From positions 1 through 64,000 of the forward strand of contig CASBWL010000411.1 of assembly GCA_949130495.1 (NCBI GenBank): a DNA stretch of 64,000 nucleotides. Direction: 5' to 3'. Below, piece after piece: positions 46,922 to 58,556 of the stretch (positions within the stretch are counted from its first letter, which is position 1; the number at the start of each line of letters is the position of its first letter). This DNA is from Sambucus nigra (Eukaryota > Streptophyta > Magnoliopsida > Dipsacales > Adoxaceae). Position numbers and translations under genes: made by a program. Under the pieces are notes generated by a model. That model saw only the letters and a list, made by a program, of their open reading frames with translations, did not search any database and was not told the DNA's origin.

Positions 46922-48261
46922 TGTAAGGACAAATTTCAAATCAAGTCAATTTGTATATAATTGGAATTATTTCGGACAAAAAATGTGAGACATATGATAG
47001 ACCTTTTATCGTTGATACCATAAACCTATGACATTGTTTGATCAAGACGTATTAACCAAGCTTCAAAGATTGGATTCATCATGCCGTGTTTGCCATGCCA
47101 AGTTTGAATTCACGTATACCGAGGATCTCATGGGTATGAATGTGTACTTATTATGAGTCCTTGGAATTTTTATTAAGGGTGTTAGTTTTTATTTAAAAAT
47201 GTTTGGAACTAATTTTATATTTTTAAGGAAAAATGTTTTTTCTGAGTTCAAACGAGCTATACGCTCATTAAAACGAAAATGTAGTTAACGTTTGAACAAC
47301 TTTATAGCTCATTCAAAAAAATGCGGGGTTTCGTTTAAAATAGGTATCAAATGGACATCAAATGAGGGAGTTCTGTCCCAACTCAATAGAAGCTTGTTTG
47401 ATACTGGGTCAAACGAGATTGCATTCTCGGTCGAACGAACTTAGATTTTTGTTCAAATGAGATTTGATTCTCATTTGAACGACCGATATTTCATTTGAAC
47501 GAGTTTGTCGCCTCGAAATTCATGTTTTTCTATTTAAAGTATTTTAGACTCAGAATTTTAGGAACTTCTGAGGAAATCCGTTTCCTATATGTTTATAAAA
47601 GTTTCAAACTTTTAGTTTCATTATTTACGTTTCAAGATGCAATATTCATAATTGATATGCTTTGAGATCTTGTTTTGGGCACCGAGTTTGCTTCTTTCAT
47701 CTTTAGAGAACCTATTTCGTGTGGTGGAATCCATGCGTGTTATTTGATGTGTTGCGGTGAAGAAACAGTGGATTCCGTGTTCCAATCCATAGACGGTTGT
47801 TGGGCCTCATCAGTGGATATCGAGACGTGCGTGGACTCGTGTGTTGTGGAAGTTTGTGTGGGTCGACGCCTGCATTTCACCGTGGATGAGAAGTTGAAGA
47901 TAAAATAGCATCAAGGCTTGTGGGTGATCGATTCGTTGTGTAAGTCTATTGTTTATGCCTTGTAAAGCCGTATCATAGTGAACTGTTTGGCTGGGTCATT
48001 TGAGGTTTTTCTATTTGTGGCTTTCCTCTTACATCAGTTACTTGTGGTTTGATTTACTTGTTTTATCTGTTATCATCTTAGATACATGTTTAAGATAAAT
48101 AAAATAAAATTTGGTAAATCGGTTTCTATGAGAAAGGTTTAATTGGTGCTAGGTTTAATTGAGTTAATTTGTTTAAAGATTCAATCTTTAAAATTTGAAA
48201 AATATAAAAATATGACTTTTTCTTTGTGAATATACTTGTCGAGCATGTTCACTCGCTTACA
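46922..48261 (+). repeat. SIRE-like copia LTR2
   Basis: 1340 bp, starting TGTAAGGACAAATTTC and followed by the primer site TGGTATCAGAG (48265-48275). No polypurine tract comes before it, so it is the 5' LTR of a second unit and not the 3' LTR of the first. The ORF at 47675-47908 lies within the LTR and has a counterpart in the solo LTR at 30989, but both are non-coding LTR. Confidence 0.85.
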
Positions 48262-48264
48262 AAG

Positions 48265-48275
48265 TGGTATCAGAG
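48265..48275 (+). promoter_or_regulatory. primer-binding site of the second SIRE-like unit
   Basis: TGGTATCAGAG followed by TGGG; three bases after LTR2. Confidence 0.8.
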
Positions 48276-48486
48276 TGGGTTGTACTAAGTTATTGTGTAC
48301 CAACCTTGTTTAGTGTTGTTTAGTGTGGTCTATTTTTACCTCTCTCCTGTGTTGGTTTTGCGCTATTTTCTTCTTGATTGATTACCGCATGATAAGTTAT
48401 TCGACCTGTTTAGTGATGATGATTTTGATATTTGATAAGAGTTTAATTAGCTTCACAACCTCGATGAAAAATTAAATCCTTTATAT

Positions 48487-48792
48487 TTGAAGTTTGTGAA
48501 AAGAAATAAATTTCTTGAAAAAGAAAATTTTCTTTTTAAAGCTGAAATGAAACTTTTGCAAACTATTCAAACTCAAATAGATTTCTATCGTGAGAAGCTT
48601 GTGTACATGGATCATGATTTTAAAATTTTAGATATGTCCAAGAAAGAGAGTAAAGACAGAGTCATATTTTTAGAGAAAGAATTAGAGGACTCTAAAATTT
48701 CTAGGGTGGATAACCGTGCCAATGAGGATAATGGTGTTTTGATTTTAGATTTGAGGGCATACGAGAAGAATCTTATGGATAAATTATCTTGA
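48487..48792 (+). pseudogene. SIRE-like gag coiled-coil fragment
   Basis: 101 residues, rich in K, E, L and D with a heptad-like pattern (EKENFLFKAEMKLLQ, EKELEDSK). It corresponds to the coiled tail of the gag remnant at 46290-46640. The N-terminal gag and zinc knuckle are missing between the primer site and this piece, so an internal deletion took place. Confidence 0.6.
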
Positions 48793-48927
48793 ATTGGGGG
48801 CAGCGAGAAAACTTTTATAAATGATTGAAAATTTGAAGAAGGAGTCCTAAAACTTCAAGAGTCAAATTGTTTGATTGTGTCTAGAATTTTGAAGTTAAAA
48901 GATAATCTAAAAAACTCGAGTAAGGTT

Positions 48928-48936
48928 TCTCTCTCT

Positions 48937-48996
<60 letters not shown>

Positions 48997-49007
48997 TCTC
49001 TCTCTCA
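48928..49007. repeat. (TC)n microsatellite at the LINE 5' end
   Basis: About 80 bases of CT repeat with one TA interruption, ending 17 bases before the LINE ORF1 start. Confidence 0.95.
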
Positions 49008-49023
49008 CCCTAATTAGGGTTGG

Positions 49024-49900
49024 ATGGCCTCCACGTCCAACCCTTTATCAGAACCTAACAGACCTCCACACCCATCAAATCCGTGGAATAAATCCTTTGC
49101 TACGGTTGTTAAAGAATCCAATGCTCAAGAAGATATTCCTCTGATCTCAGTTTCATCTTCTAAACACTCCATTGTTAGAAAATTCTCTTAAGATGATATC
49201 AAGAAGCTTTCTGAACCTTTCAAACACTCCATTGTTAGAAAATTTTCCCATGGTCGTCCTACCATTAAAATAATAAGGAAACCCTTGATTACAATGAATC
49301 TAAAAGCCAACTTCAACGTTGATTTGATAGATCAAAAGCATGTTCTCATAGGAATTTTCAATGAAGGCAACTTCACAAGATTATGGATGAGAAACATTTG
49401 GTATGTTGGAAAATACCCAATGAGAACTTTTAAGTGGACTACAAAATTCATACTAGAAATCGAGAGTCATGTTGCTCCTATATGGGTAAGTTTCCCCTCT
49501 CTTCCTATCCATTTTTCTCAAAGGCTAACATATACTCCATTGCTCTGGTTGTTGGCAAACCACTGAGATTAGATGGATCAACCGCAAACCTTAATAGGCC
49601 TAACACTGCTAGGGTTTGCGTGGAACTAGATGTATTGGTTCAAATGTGAGAAAGATTATGGATTAGTTGTGGTGTCGATGGATTTTGGCAAAAAATAGAG
49701 TATGAAAATGAGTCCTCATATTGTATAATGTGTTACAAAATGGGGTATGAGAACTCTAAATGCATTCTGATGTAAAAAAACAAACTAACCTTTCCCACAA
49801 ACAACATAATACCCAGCCCCATACCCTCTCCCACCAACAACCTACAAGTCCTCATAACACAGCCTAATACCCAACAAACAAAACCCAAAGAACCTATCAC
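49024..49900 (+). pseudogene. LINE ORF1 (DUF4283-type RNA-binding protein)
   Basis: The ATG at 49024 (MASTSNPLSEP) is the likely start. After a stop at 49189 and a 28-base near-repeat (KHSIVRKFS twice), the frame gives the DUF4283-like core: GRPTIKIIRKP, DLIDQKHVLIGIF, NFTRLWMR, PMRTFKWT. The C-terminal part continues in another frame (49434-49649: KPLRLDGSTANLNRP, ARVCVELDVL), then a CX2C-type stretch (about 49717-49755). Gene broken by at least one frameshift. Confidence 0.8.
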
Positions 49901-50339
49901 AAACTTACCTATTTCCATAGTACACATTCATAACCAAAACCTACTCAAGCTATTTACAAAAACCTATTAAAAAAAGAACAAGAAATAGGAGCAGTAAAGT
50001 ACCTAAGCCTATCACCTTGAGCCACAGACCTGCCTGAACCAGATCCCACTGACCCTCATGAAGGACTTGCATTAACTGATAAAGAAGAATATGATGAGTA
50101 TGTTCCTCCTATGTTAGAAGAACTACAATTGTTCTCAATAAGTATCACAAGAAAGTTGGAAATAAGGAGGAAGAAGCAGAAACTTCTTGCCACCAAACCT
50201 CCCATCATTCATGAAAATATTTCCAAAAATGATACCAAAACCAGAATATTCAAACCTTAAGACCCAATGTTCAAAAGACTTACCAGAGTTTCTCTCAAGT
50301 CCACTCAAAATTCCCTTCCCAAATGCTCTTAATGATTTA

Positions 50340-51108
50340 TTTATCCTATAGAACATTAGAGGTTTATCCAATAAACCATCCCAAAGAAGAATCCAAAAGT
50401 TGTGCAAAAATTTTAACCTTCCCTTTATTGACATTATAGAATAAAAAGCTAAATCCAACAAGTTTGAGAAATTTAGAAGAATCCTTAAATTTGATGGTGG
50501 AGTATCTAATACCAACTGTAAGATATGTTTTTTTTGGAGATATGGCATCATTCGTGAAGTCGAGAAGAGTGATGAGCAAACAATTATTCTGAGCATAAAT
50601 CACCATCAATTTCCTCATATCGTTTTCCTATCAGTGGTGTATGCTAAATGTTATAGGCAAGGAAGAATCCCTCTATGGGATACTTTAATAGCATATAAAT
50701 TCATTGTGAATGATCAATCGTGGCTTATCATGGGAGATTTTAATGTGGTTGCTAGGAGTGATGATAAAAAGGGAGTTAATCCTATTGACTTGAATGCAAT
50801 AACATATTTCAACTTATTTATATCCAATGCAGGGATGCTTGATGTTGGCATTTCAGGTTCTAATTACACTTGGTATAACCTCAAAGATAGAGTTAAAGTT
50901 TAGCCTAGACTTGATAGAGGTCTTGTTTCTTCTGAATGGATTTCTACCTTCCCTAAGTTTTCTCTCAAACACCTTAACAAAGCATGCTCGGATCACTCTC
51001 CTCTTCCTTTCTCTATCCAGACAAATTCGAACACTAGTCCAAAGCCTTTCAAATTCCTTAATTTTTGGTTCTCCAATCCTAATCTGAAATCAATCATTGA
51101 GAACTCAT
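50340..51108 (+). pseudogene. LINE ORF2 endonuclease domain
   Basis: Apurinic/apyrimidinic-type endonuclease: NIRGLSNK at the N-terminal end, VYAKCYRQGR, the catalytic MGDFNVV (50730-50750), GSNYTWYN, then RLDRGLVSSEWISTFP and the SDHSPL catalytic motif (about 50990-51005). It nicks target DNA for reverse transcription. Stops at 50441 and 50901. Truncated by element 2. Confidence 0.85.
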
Positions 51109-51110
51109 GG

Positions 51111-53316
51111 TGTAGACACCACATTATAGGACCCCCTAAGTCTCCCCTTAGACCCCTAGCACTTCCCATTTCCACCACAAACCTAGGTCACACTCTGAGT
51201 ACCGATCTAGAGACCATCGGGTGCCCCTGGGGGCCATTTGACTCCAATAAACTCTTTCATCAGAGCGAAAGCTCTTTGAATATTTGAAGGTCTCCGAATA
51301 CCCTTTCCAATGGTCCAATACGTGCACGAATAGGTATAACGCTTTGGACGAACATACCATTTCACTACCAAAAACTGATTTAGAGGCCATCAGGCGCCCT
51401 CGGCCCCGAATTGACCCCAATCAACTCCACTGTCAGAGCTAAATCTCTTTCAATCTTCGAAGGGCAATAAAACCCCTTTACACTGGTCCACCCTATGTGC
51501 AAAACATCATAACCATTTGGACAAACGATCAGTTTTCCCTCGAAAATTAATCCAGAGGACACATGGCGCTCTCGGACTCCGTTTGACCAAATTCAACTCT
51601 TTATCTCAAACGAGAGTGAATGAATCTCCTAAGGACACTGAATACCCTTTCTAACAATCCACCTTGTGTGCAATTCTGACTTATGGTACGGACGAACGAT
51701 CCGTTTTACTCCAAGAGGTCATCAAGTACTTCCGGGCCCCGGTTGACCAATGTCAACTTTTCGAACCAAGATAAACTCTTTGAATAGTCAAAGTACATCT
51801 CCTAACCTTTCTAACGGTCCACCCCGTGCGCGATTCTGACTTACCATACGGACGAATGATCCGTTTGCGTCCGACGATCTCCCATCCAAAGGACCGATGT
51901 GCGCTTCCGAGCCATATTTGATCCAAAGTTAACTCCCGAACCCGGGATCGGTCCAAGGACTCTCAAAGGTCTCTAAAATACCTTTCTAGCGGTATGCCTC
52001 GTGCGCGATTCGGATCAACGATTTGTGAGCTACAGTCATATTTCTAGAAAAGTCCGCACGAGACTGCCAATTGGCACGTCCTGAACCCTGCCTATCGGCA
52101 TAGTGTCAAGGGTGACCTACCGATAGGCACCCCCTGGGGTAGGCCGATCGGTACCCACCTTTTGCCCTACAAATAAGGGCCATTACCTCATTCTCAACAA
52201 CATTCTCTCGAAGTCAGCGAAGTTCCATATGAGAAGTTCCATTCAAGCCTAAATACCCATCATTTTCACACCCAATTTGGCAAAATATCCTTCTCTCTCA
52301 TCAACATCCATCAACATTCAAAGGAATTCATCCAAGATCTAAGCTCAAGCTCCAAAGAAGGTCCAATTCCTTATCCTCCTCTTTTAAATCTCTTGTTTTT
52401 TGGGATTCATAATTTAGTTTCACTCTAGTCCATACGTATTAACATCTACGCTTTTATTAGTATATTGCACATACTTTATTTTTCATAAAAAACCCAAAAA
52501 CAAATAAATGAGGGTTACACCCGTAAATTCCAAACGGAATTATCCACCACACTTTTCAAAACCAAAAATACATTTTCTACACGCACACACCTAATAAAAT
52601 TCCGTTCGAATTTATGGGATAAACCCCACCCCTATTCTACATTCGAACTACGTGGACTTTGATGCCTTTATAGGCTACGTAAGCATCTTGGATTAAAATC
52701 CGAGACTCGAGCCCAACTTTTCAATTTCTCTTATTTTTCAAACTCCTCAAAATCCCTCATTAATATATATACATATAATATGCTTGTTCGCGTTTCATCT
52801 CACACATATTATCGTTTCCCAATAACGATCAATATCTCGATGAATGCTTATATTCTATCTTCTACATGTATTATTATTTTGGGAATATTTCAGTGGATGA
52901 CCTCACCCTATCTTTTCCACGGTATGGGTCGAACGATTCCAATCCCCATTATATAAACAGATACACACAATTCACAGGGATAAGGGAAAATATTAACATT
53001 GGCCCATGAGAGACCGAAAGGGCGGGGTGGGTGCCTAACACCTTCCCATTCCGTAACTTAGCCCTCGGACCTCCGATCTATTAGTTTCGTATGCATCAGT
53101 TTATCCTTGATTTTGCTCTCTTGAAGTGGCAATGTGTTCTTTTGCGTGTTTTGTGCAAAATATGATGGAGACTCTACCTTTTTACATTCACCCCACACCG
53201 ACGAAGGCCGAAGCACCTTTTCGAAGAGAAGTGTGAGAGACCGCGATGCAGTTCTTCCTCAAGGGATCCTCCCCCTTCCCCCTGAAATGAATGCCGCGCC
53301 GACCCGGATGGACACA
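51111..53316 (+). repeat. element 2, 5' LTR
   Basis: 2206 bp, from TGTAGACACCAC to GGACACA. It has five U3 repeats (51175-52035), a palindrome region (52080-52155), a TACAAATA box (52168-52175), a leader with CATTCTC... and a pyrimidine-rich end. Confidence 0.88.
51175..52035 (+). repeat. five U3 tandem repeats of about 155-180 bp
   Basis: The diagnostic phrase CCTTTCTAACGGTCCA(CC) plus (G/A)TGCGCGATTC recurs near 51301, 51473, 51650, 51807 and 51981. Several units also hold the inverted repeat ACGGA...TCCGT (TACGGACGAACGATCCGTTT). Element 1 LTRs have only two units. Confidence 0.85.
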
Positions 53317-53317
53317 G

Positions 53318-53336
53318 TGGCGACTCCGCTGGGGAC
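53318..53336 (+). promoter_or_regulatory. primer-binding site, element 2
   Basis: TGGCGACTCCGCTGGGGAC, one base after the LTR end. Similar sites are known in Ogre-type elements; the tRNA was not checked. Confidence 0.8.
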
Positions 53337-54548
53337 TATTTTTAAGAGGGTTGGACTCTATTTACATGGGTGTTTTAGTTTCTTTTATATCCCCCTATTT
53401 GCATGTTCCCCTTTCTTAGTCACATGTACCTCATGCTTATGTTACTGTTCACACACTTGTAGAAGACTCTCCATGTACACTTCACACCACGTGCACCTAG
53501 GAACACATATATCCATATGTTGCACACATCACTTATCCATGCTTGGTATAACTTTACTATTGGTACTTGTACTTTGCTCCCTGTTTGTCATGATCAAGAA
53601 AAAGATACTCTCTCCATAAGATACTAATAAATGAGTCATGCATGATTCACACGAAATCACCAAAGAGTATTGTTATTGACCAAATTTTGTCCCGTAATTG
53701 GAGAGTCACTTCGTAATGGCTGCTGGTCCGGCAGGTCGCAGTTAGCCTAAGCGATATGACTCTCACCTTCCATTGGCCAAGTACCTTTGACGTATATCGA
53801 ATGGTTACCCCGCATCGTACTGCTTGACCAAAGTCATGACGGGAGGTATATCTTAGGGAACTCGTTCACGTGCATCGAGTATATCGAATTCTCTCTCACA
53901 CGTACTGTACCCATGAGGAATATGATGAGGCAATTCCCGTACACTCATATATATCAAATGGCTTGTCCACACGTACCGATTGCCCTAAAAAGCAACATAT
54001 ATATTGTAGAAGTCATGCCAATGGCGGGAACCCTATCCAATTCACCAACCAACTCCTTACCCACATATAAGTGTCGATTCTAGGATACACATGTTAGATA
54101 GTCGGTTTCGACCCGAAACTCTGTCAAAATTCTGGATCGACCTGCCACCCAAATTTTCGCGTAAGTCCATCCATAGCTTTACATATGTTGCAAACCCAAT
54201 TTTTCCAGGCTCGGGTCTCGTCCGACACTTCATTTTGAATTTAGGTGAACTTAATACAAGTGAGAACCTAATAAACATAATAATCATGCTGAGACCCGTC
54301 TCCAGTCTTTTCCCTCGATCTTTACAAAAGTGTCCAAAAAATATTTCTCCCTCTTTTATCAAAAATACCAAAAATATTTTCCCTCAAAACAAAAAAGAGA
54401 AAACATTTTCGTCTTCATCTTTTCCAAAAAAGTCAAAAATATTTTCCTTCTTTTTCAAAAATAACAAATTTCCCTTTTTCTTTTTCGAAAATAAATTCTA
54501 ATTTTTCTCCTTCTCAGGTCGATCACATACCCTTGGCCTGGCTCCCTA
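53337..54548 (+). other. element 2 leader
   Basis: About 1.2 kb before gag. Frames of 60-160 codons occur (53134-53619 begins in the LTR) but are not conserved in element 1, so I call none. Ogre-type elements can have an extra ORF here; I see none that I can support. Confidence 0.6.
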
Positions 54549-56270
54549 TTGGCTTTGGTCTTCATTCGAACCACCCCGAAGTTCTGTCAGCCCCTTACTT
54601 CCTCCAAGTCTGAGACTCACCCGCCTTCCATTGAGAACACGGATCAAGTGCCGAATGTTCAATCGAGTTTGTTAACGGTTTTGGCTCAGCACACCCCCAA
54701 AATGGACAATCTTCAAACCGAGGTTCATGAGATGCAAAGAAACTGAGTCCCTGTCCCCCAAAGATCCTTAGGTCATTTTCCCTCGCACCATGGGTCCGCC
54801 TGCATCTGAGCCTATTTGGGTTCCTGAAGAATACCATCACGTTCCACGTGCCCCTCCTGCTAATGGGCCGCCACCAGCCCAGCTATCTATGCTAAATCTT
54901 GCTCAAACCGGGGCTAATTTACCTATAACTATTGACCCGAAAGAGGAAAAACCGAACAAGGTCAAGGAAGACCTCAAGATGCTAACCAAAAAATTCGACC
55001 AAGTCATAATCTATGGGAACTACATGGACTACACCCACATGTCTCCCTATCCTAAAGCCAGGTTACCAAAAAAATTCAAGATGCCCAATATCAAGAAGTT
55101 TGGAGGTAATGGACCCCAGATTGTTCATCTCCGTAGATATCACCGAGACGTGACTCACCTAGGGGCTTCCAAAGAAATATTGCTCAGATGTTCCAGAAGA
55201 CTTTGAAAGATAGCACACTTCGTTGGTTTCTATCCCTTGAAGAATCTAGAATCCGCAGTTGGGAAGACGTTGCCCGTGAGTTCATGTCACAATACAAGTA
55301 CAACGAGGAGCTAACGGTTACCCGTCGTGACTTGGAACTACTTAAACGAAACCCTGGGGAATCAGTCAGTAACTTCATATCAAGATGGAGATAAAAAGCA
55401 GCTACCATGACCAATCGGCCTTCCTAAGAAGAACAAGTCAGCATTGTGAAGAAGAATTTTCTACCCCATGTTCGGGCAGCAATGGGAGGACAGTATTACC
55501 CTCACTTTTGAGCCCTCCGACAAGTAGGAGTAGAGATCGAAGAAGGTCTTATCAAGGCATAAGTTGAACTGAAGAAAACCTCTGGACAGTTTGCTCTTGG
55601 AAAGTTTGAAAAGCCTGCTAGTACCACAGTCTCTACTTTCAACAATATCTCTCAGCCTGCCTCTTCGTGGGAGCTGGAAAGTCGCCCAAACCCAATCCGG
55701 AAGGAATATACCAAGTTTCACGCTCCTCTCTGCAAAGTCTACCAGGCTCTCATAAATAGAAACCTGAAAACACCCTTGGACCCTCGTCCATTACCAAATC
55801 TACTTCCGAAAACTTCAAACCTGATGCCCATTGTGACTTTCCCTAAATTGCTTGCCATACCACCGACCAATGTTTCCATATCTGAAACACAATCGAAAGC
55901 TTGATTGACCAGGGTATTATCGCCCCACCAGCTAATCCTAAACCAAACACTATCCATAATCCACTCCCAAACCATGAAAACATCATCTTCCTAGAAGAAT
56001 ACTCAGAACTCGACCCATTGACCCAAATCGTGCCAAGTAAATCACTAGTCATACCCATATACTATCCTAAACCTCTCCAAATATACCCACATTTCCTCTT
56101 ACACCCAACCAACCTTATCGACCAAACCTTATCACTCCTTCCTAGAGCATGTATCACTGTCCGTACCCATTCTGGAGGTAAAGATATGGAATTATCAGAA
56201 GTGCTGAACCAACTCCTAGAGTTCAGGCCGAAATTGCCCTCCCAGATGACCATTGACTGTTAGAGATTTA
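54549..56270 (+). pseudogene. element 2 gag
   Basis: Pieces in order: HMSPYPKARLPKKFKMPN (55037-55090), the gag core RWFLSLEESRIRSWEDVA and LELLKRNPGESVSNFISRWR (55188-55394), the AMGGQYYPH motif (55480), and a C-terminal part with MIDQGIIAPPANP (55901 onwards) that follows a decayed zinc-knuckle area (HCDFP...TDQCF-like, 55830-55875). At least four frame changes or stops (55203, 55392, 55424, 55509). Confidence 0.8.
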
Positions 56271-57069
56271 GTGGGTTGTTCTTAGAAGCTCAAAAATGGG
56301 ATCAAGAGTCAGACAATAGGGTAGTGACAACCGATGAAGTCAGTCTAGATGACCTAGTCCAGATCATGGAAGATTTATTTCGATAGACTGGAGATATTTG
56401 TAGCATATTCGAGCTGCTCGACACTTTGAAATTATAAGGGCACCTGGTTCCCTCAGTCCTACATGTCCCCACCGAATGGGAAGAGTTATATGAAGAAGCC
56501 ATAGAAGTTGTTGAGTGTATTGGCTTTGCATGGAAAGACAATATCGTTGCCACCGAATGGGGAGACGATTTCGAAGATTCAGAAGAAGAGCCAGATTTAG
56601 GAAAGATTAGTCTGATAGCCAAACTATGCAGAGTGATATCATTTGAGGAACTACTAGGAGAGATCAACCAAGTAGCCGAGCAACCCGATATCGATCAAGA
56701 AATAGGGTTTATATTTTCTACCTATTTCGTGAACCACATGACCAGGTCGAGGAGACATTACTAGAATTCAAACTTACAACCATCAACAAGCGATAAAGGG
56801 AGAGGTGTTGAGAATCTCTTTATTCCAGAAATGACTCTTGAAGAAAGTGAGGTCCTTGATCAACTGAAGAAGACCCAAACTAACATCACTCGATGGGAAC
56901 TTTTCATGTCTTCCTAACTACACGGAAACGCCCTAATCAAGCTACTCACATGACCCACAATTCCTCCCTCAACCACACCAGAAGAAGTAGTGAACCTAGT
57001 TGGATCCATGACCTCTACTCGAATGTTCTACTTATCCGAAGAGTAAATACCTCAGACTATTCCTAACCA
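56271..57069 (+). pseudogene. element 2 gag-protease linker
   Basis: Acidic stretches (DDFEDSEEEPDLGKISLIAKL, 56568-56630 in the plus frame) and ESEVLDQLKKTQTNITRWEL (56840-56899), a phrase typical of the segment before protease in Tat elements. Stops at several places. Confidence 0.65.
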
Positions 57070-57525
57070 CAATCATGCTCTTAATATCTTTGTTAAAGTT
57101 ATGGGGGAAATTGTCCCCCTCTCTCTCGTCAACAACGGATCAGCTCTGAATATTTGCCTGTTAAGAACCCTTAATTACCTAGGATTGAAAGTGAGCAACC
57201 TCATTCCAACATCTACTGTCGTGCGTGCCTATGACAACACCCGTTGAGAATTAATGGGATTTATCAAGCTTGCAATAGGGGCTGGCCCTATAAATCCTAT
57301 TGTTGAATTCCAAGTCATTGACATCCCAACATGTTTCAATCTACTCCTCGGACGACCGTGGCTCCATAGTATCAAAGGGGGGTCTTCTTCCCTTCATCAG
57401 AAATTAAAATTCTTTGCCAATGGAAAAGTTATCACCATCTTGGGAGACAATGACAACACCGTGAATGAAAGCACTAGTAATCCAGTACTCAAATACAACA
57501 CGAGGCGAACGATATGCTGCTATTA
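57070..57525 (+). pseudogene. element 2 protease
   Basis: Aspartic protease region with NNGSALNI (57128-57151), where the family has D-N-G-S; the catalytic aspartate codon is changed to asparagine. Then VVRAYDNTR with a stop (57246), and FQVIDIPTCFNLLLGRPWLH (57309-57368), the C-terminal flap of the fold. Inactive as it stands. Confidence 0.8.
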
Positions 57526-58540
57526 GGCTTCCTGGTCGAACCACTCCTACTCCCTGCAGGGGACGACTTCAAAGATAGGGTTTTTCCAGAATATGATCCT
57601 CATGGAAATGTTAATGTAATCAAAATGTTCATGAACATGCACTTTATGCTCGAACTGGGGCTAGGGCAAAGACAACAAGGGATAATTGAACCTATTATGT
57701 TGAAGGAGGCCTTTCCTCCCTGTGGCTTGGGCTATCAACCATCAAAAGAAGAACTCATATTGATCCGTTAGCCTCGACTGAAGAGAAAGTTAGAATGCAC
57801 CAAAACTATTTCGAGAGATTCCCTAAATAGAAGATTCATCAGAGAGGGTGGAGATTTCTCATTTTACGGCTTCCCTGAACCTTCGTATGACCCCATAGAT
57901 AAAAGGATGAAACCAAGAATAGAGATCTTTTTTCAAGACAACTACCCATTGTCCAAAAGTTCCTAGCACTGTATACAACCATTCAGTGAGGAGACTATGA
58001 CAGATACCAGGGATTCTGAGGGCAGTGACTCCGAGGATTATTTCAACTTGCAGATACTGGGGCTGGCTTTCTGCATGATCCACTTAGGGACTACATCATC
58101 CAATCCATCCTACCTCGTCAAAGATACTAATGAACCTCTTCTCAACTTGCATACTACACCTGTGTGACATGCTGACATTCAACCTAACCCATATGTTTAT
58201 CCCCTTTCCCCTTTAGTTATTTCCTTTCACTATGATGTAATCGAGACCTCCTTTGATGAGGTTATCAATGCTGTTTTTCCTATCAATGAAATGAATGAAG
58301 ATTTTGTGTATCTTATTGTGCCTTACATTAATTGTCTCGATTCTAATCAAACTTTTGATGATGATGACTTTGCAAATGAATAATTCTTAACTGATTTAAA
58401 TAAGGTTAATAATAAACAATATAACCGCGTTCAAGTTAATGAAGATGAAATGGTTGTTATTAATCTCGGTTCTAGTAGCCAAATACGTGAGATTAGGATA
58501 AGGGTACCCTTTACGAGCACGAGCGCACATAACTCAAAGA
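57526..58540 (+). other. element 2 protease-RT spacer
   Basis: It has short frames (57514-57771 with a conserved LGLGQRQQG and YQPSKEEL) and stop-rich sequence to 58540. In Ogre-type elements an intron lies between protease and RT; this is the right place, but I cannot confirm splice sites. Confidence 0.5.
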
Positions 58541-58556
58541 ACTACTGAATGAATTT

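Larger units (their letters stand above)
49008..51110 (+). mobile_element. L1-type LINE, 5' half
   Basis: It consists of a short leader, ORF1 and the endonuclease part of ORF2. It ends abruptly where the LTR of element 2 starts (51111). The reverse transcriptase would lie beyond element 2, outside the window. Confidence 0.85.

Noticed and set aside
47675..47908. 77-codon ORF with a counterpart at 31461-31697 on the other strand
   Set aside because: Both are the same stretch of SIRE-like LTR; the match reflects LTR homology, not a protein gene.
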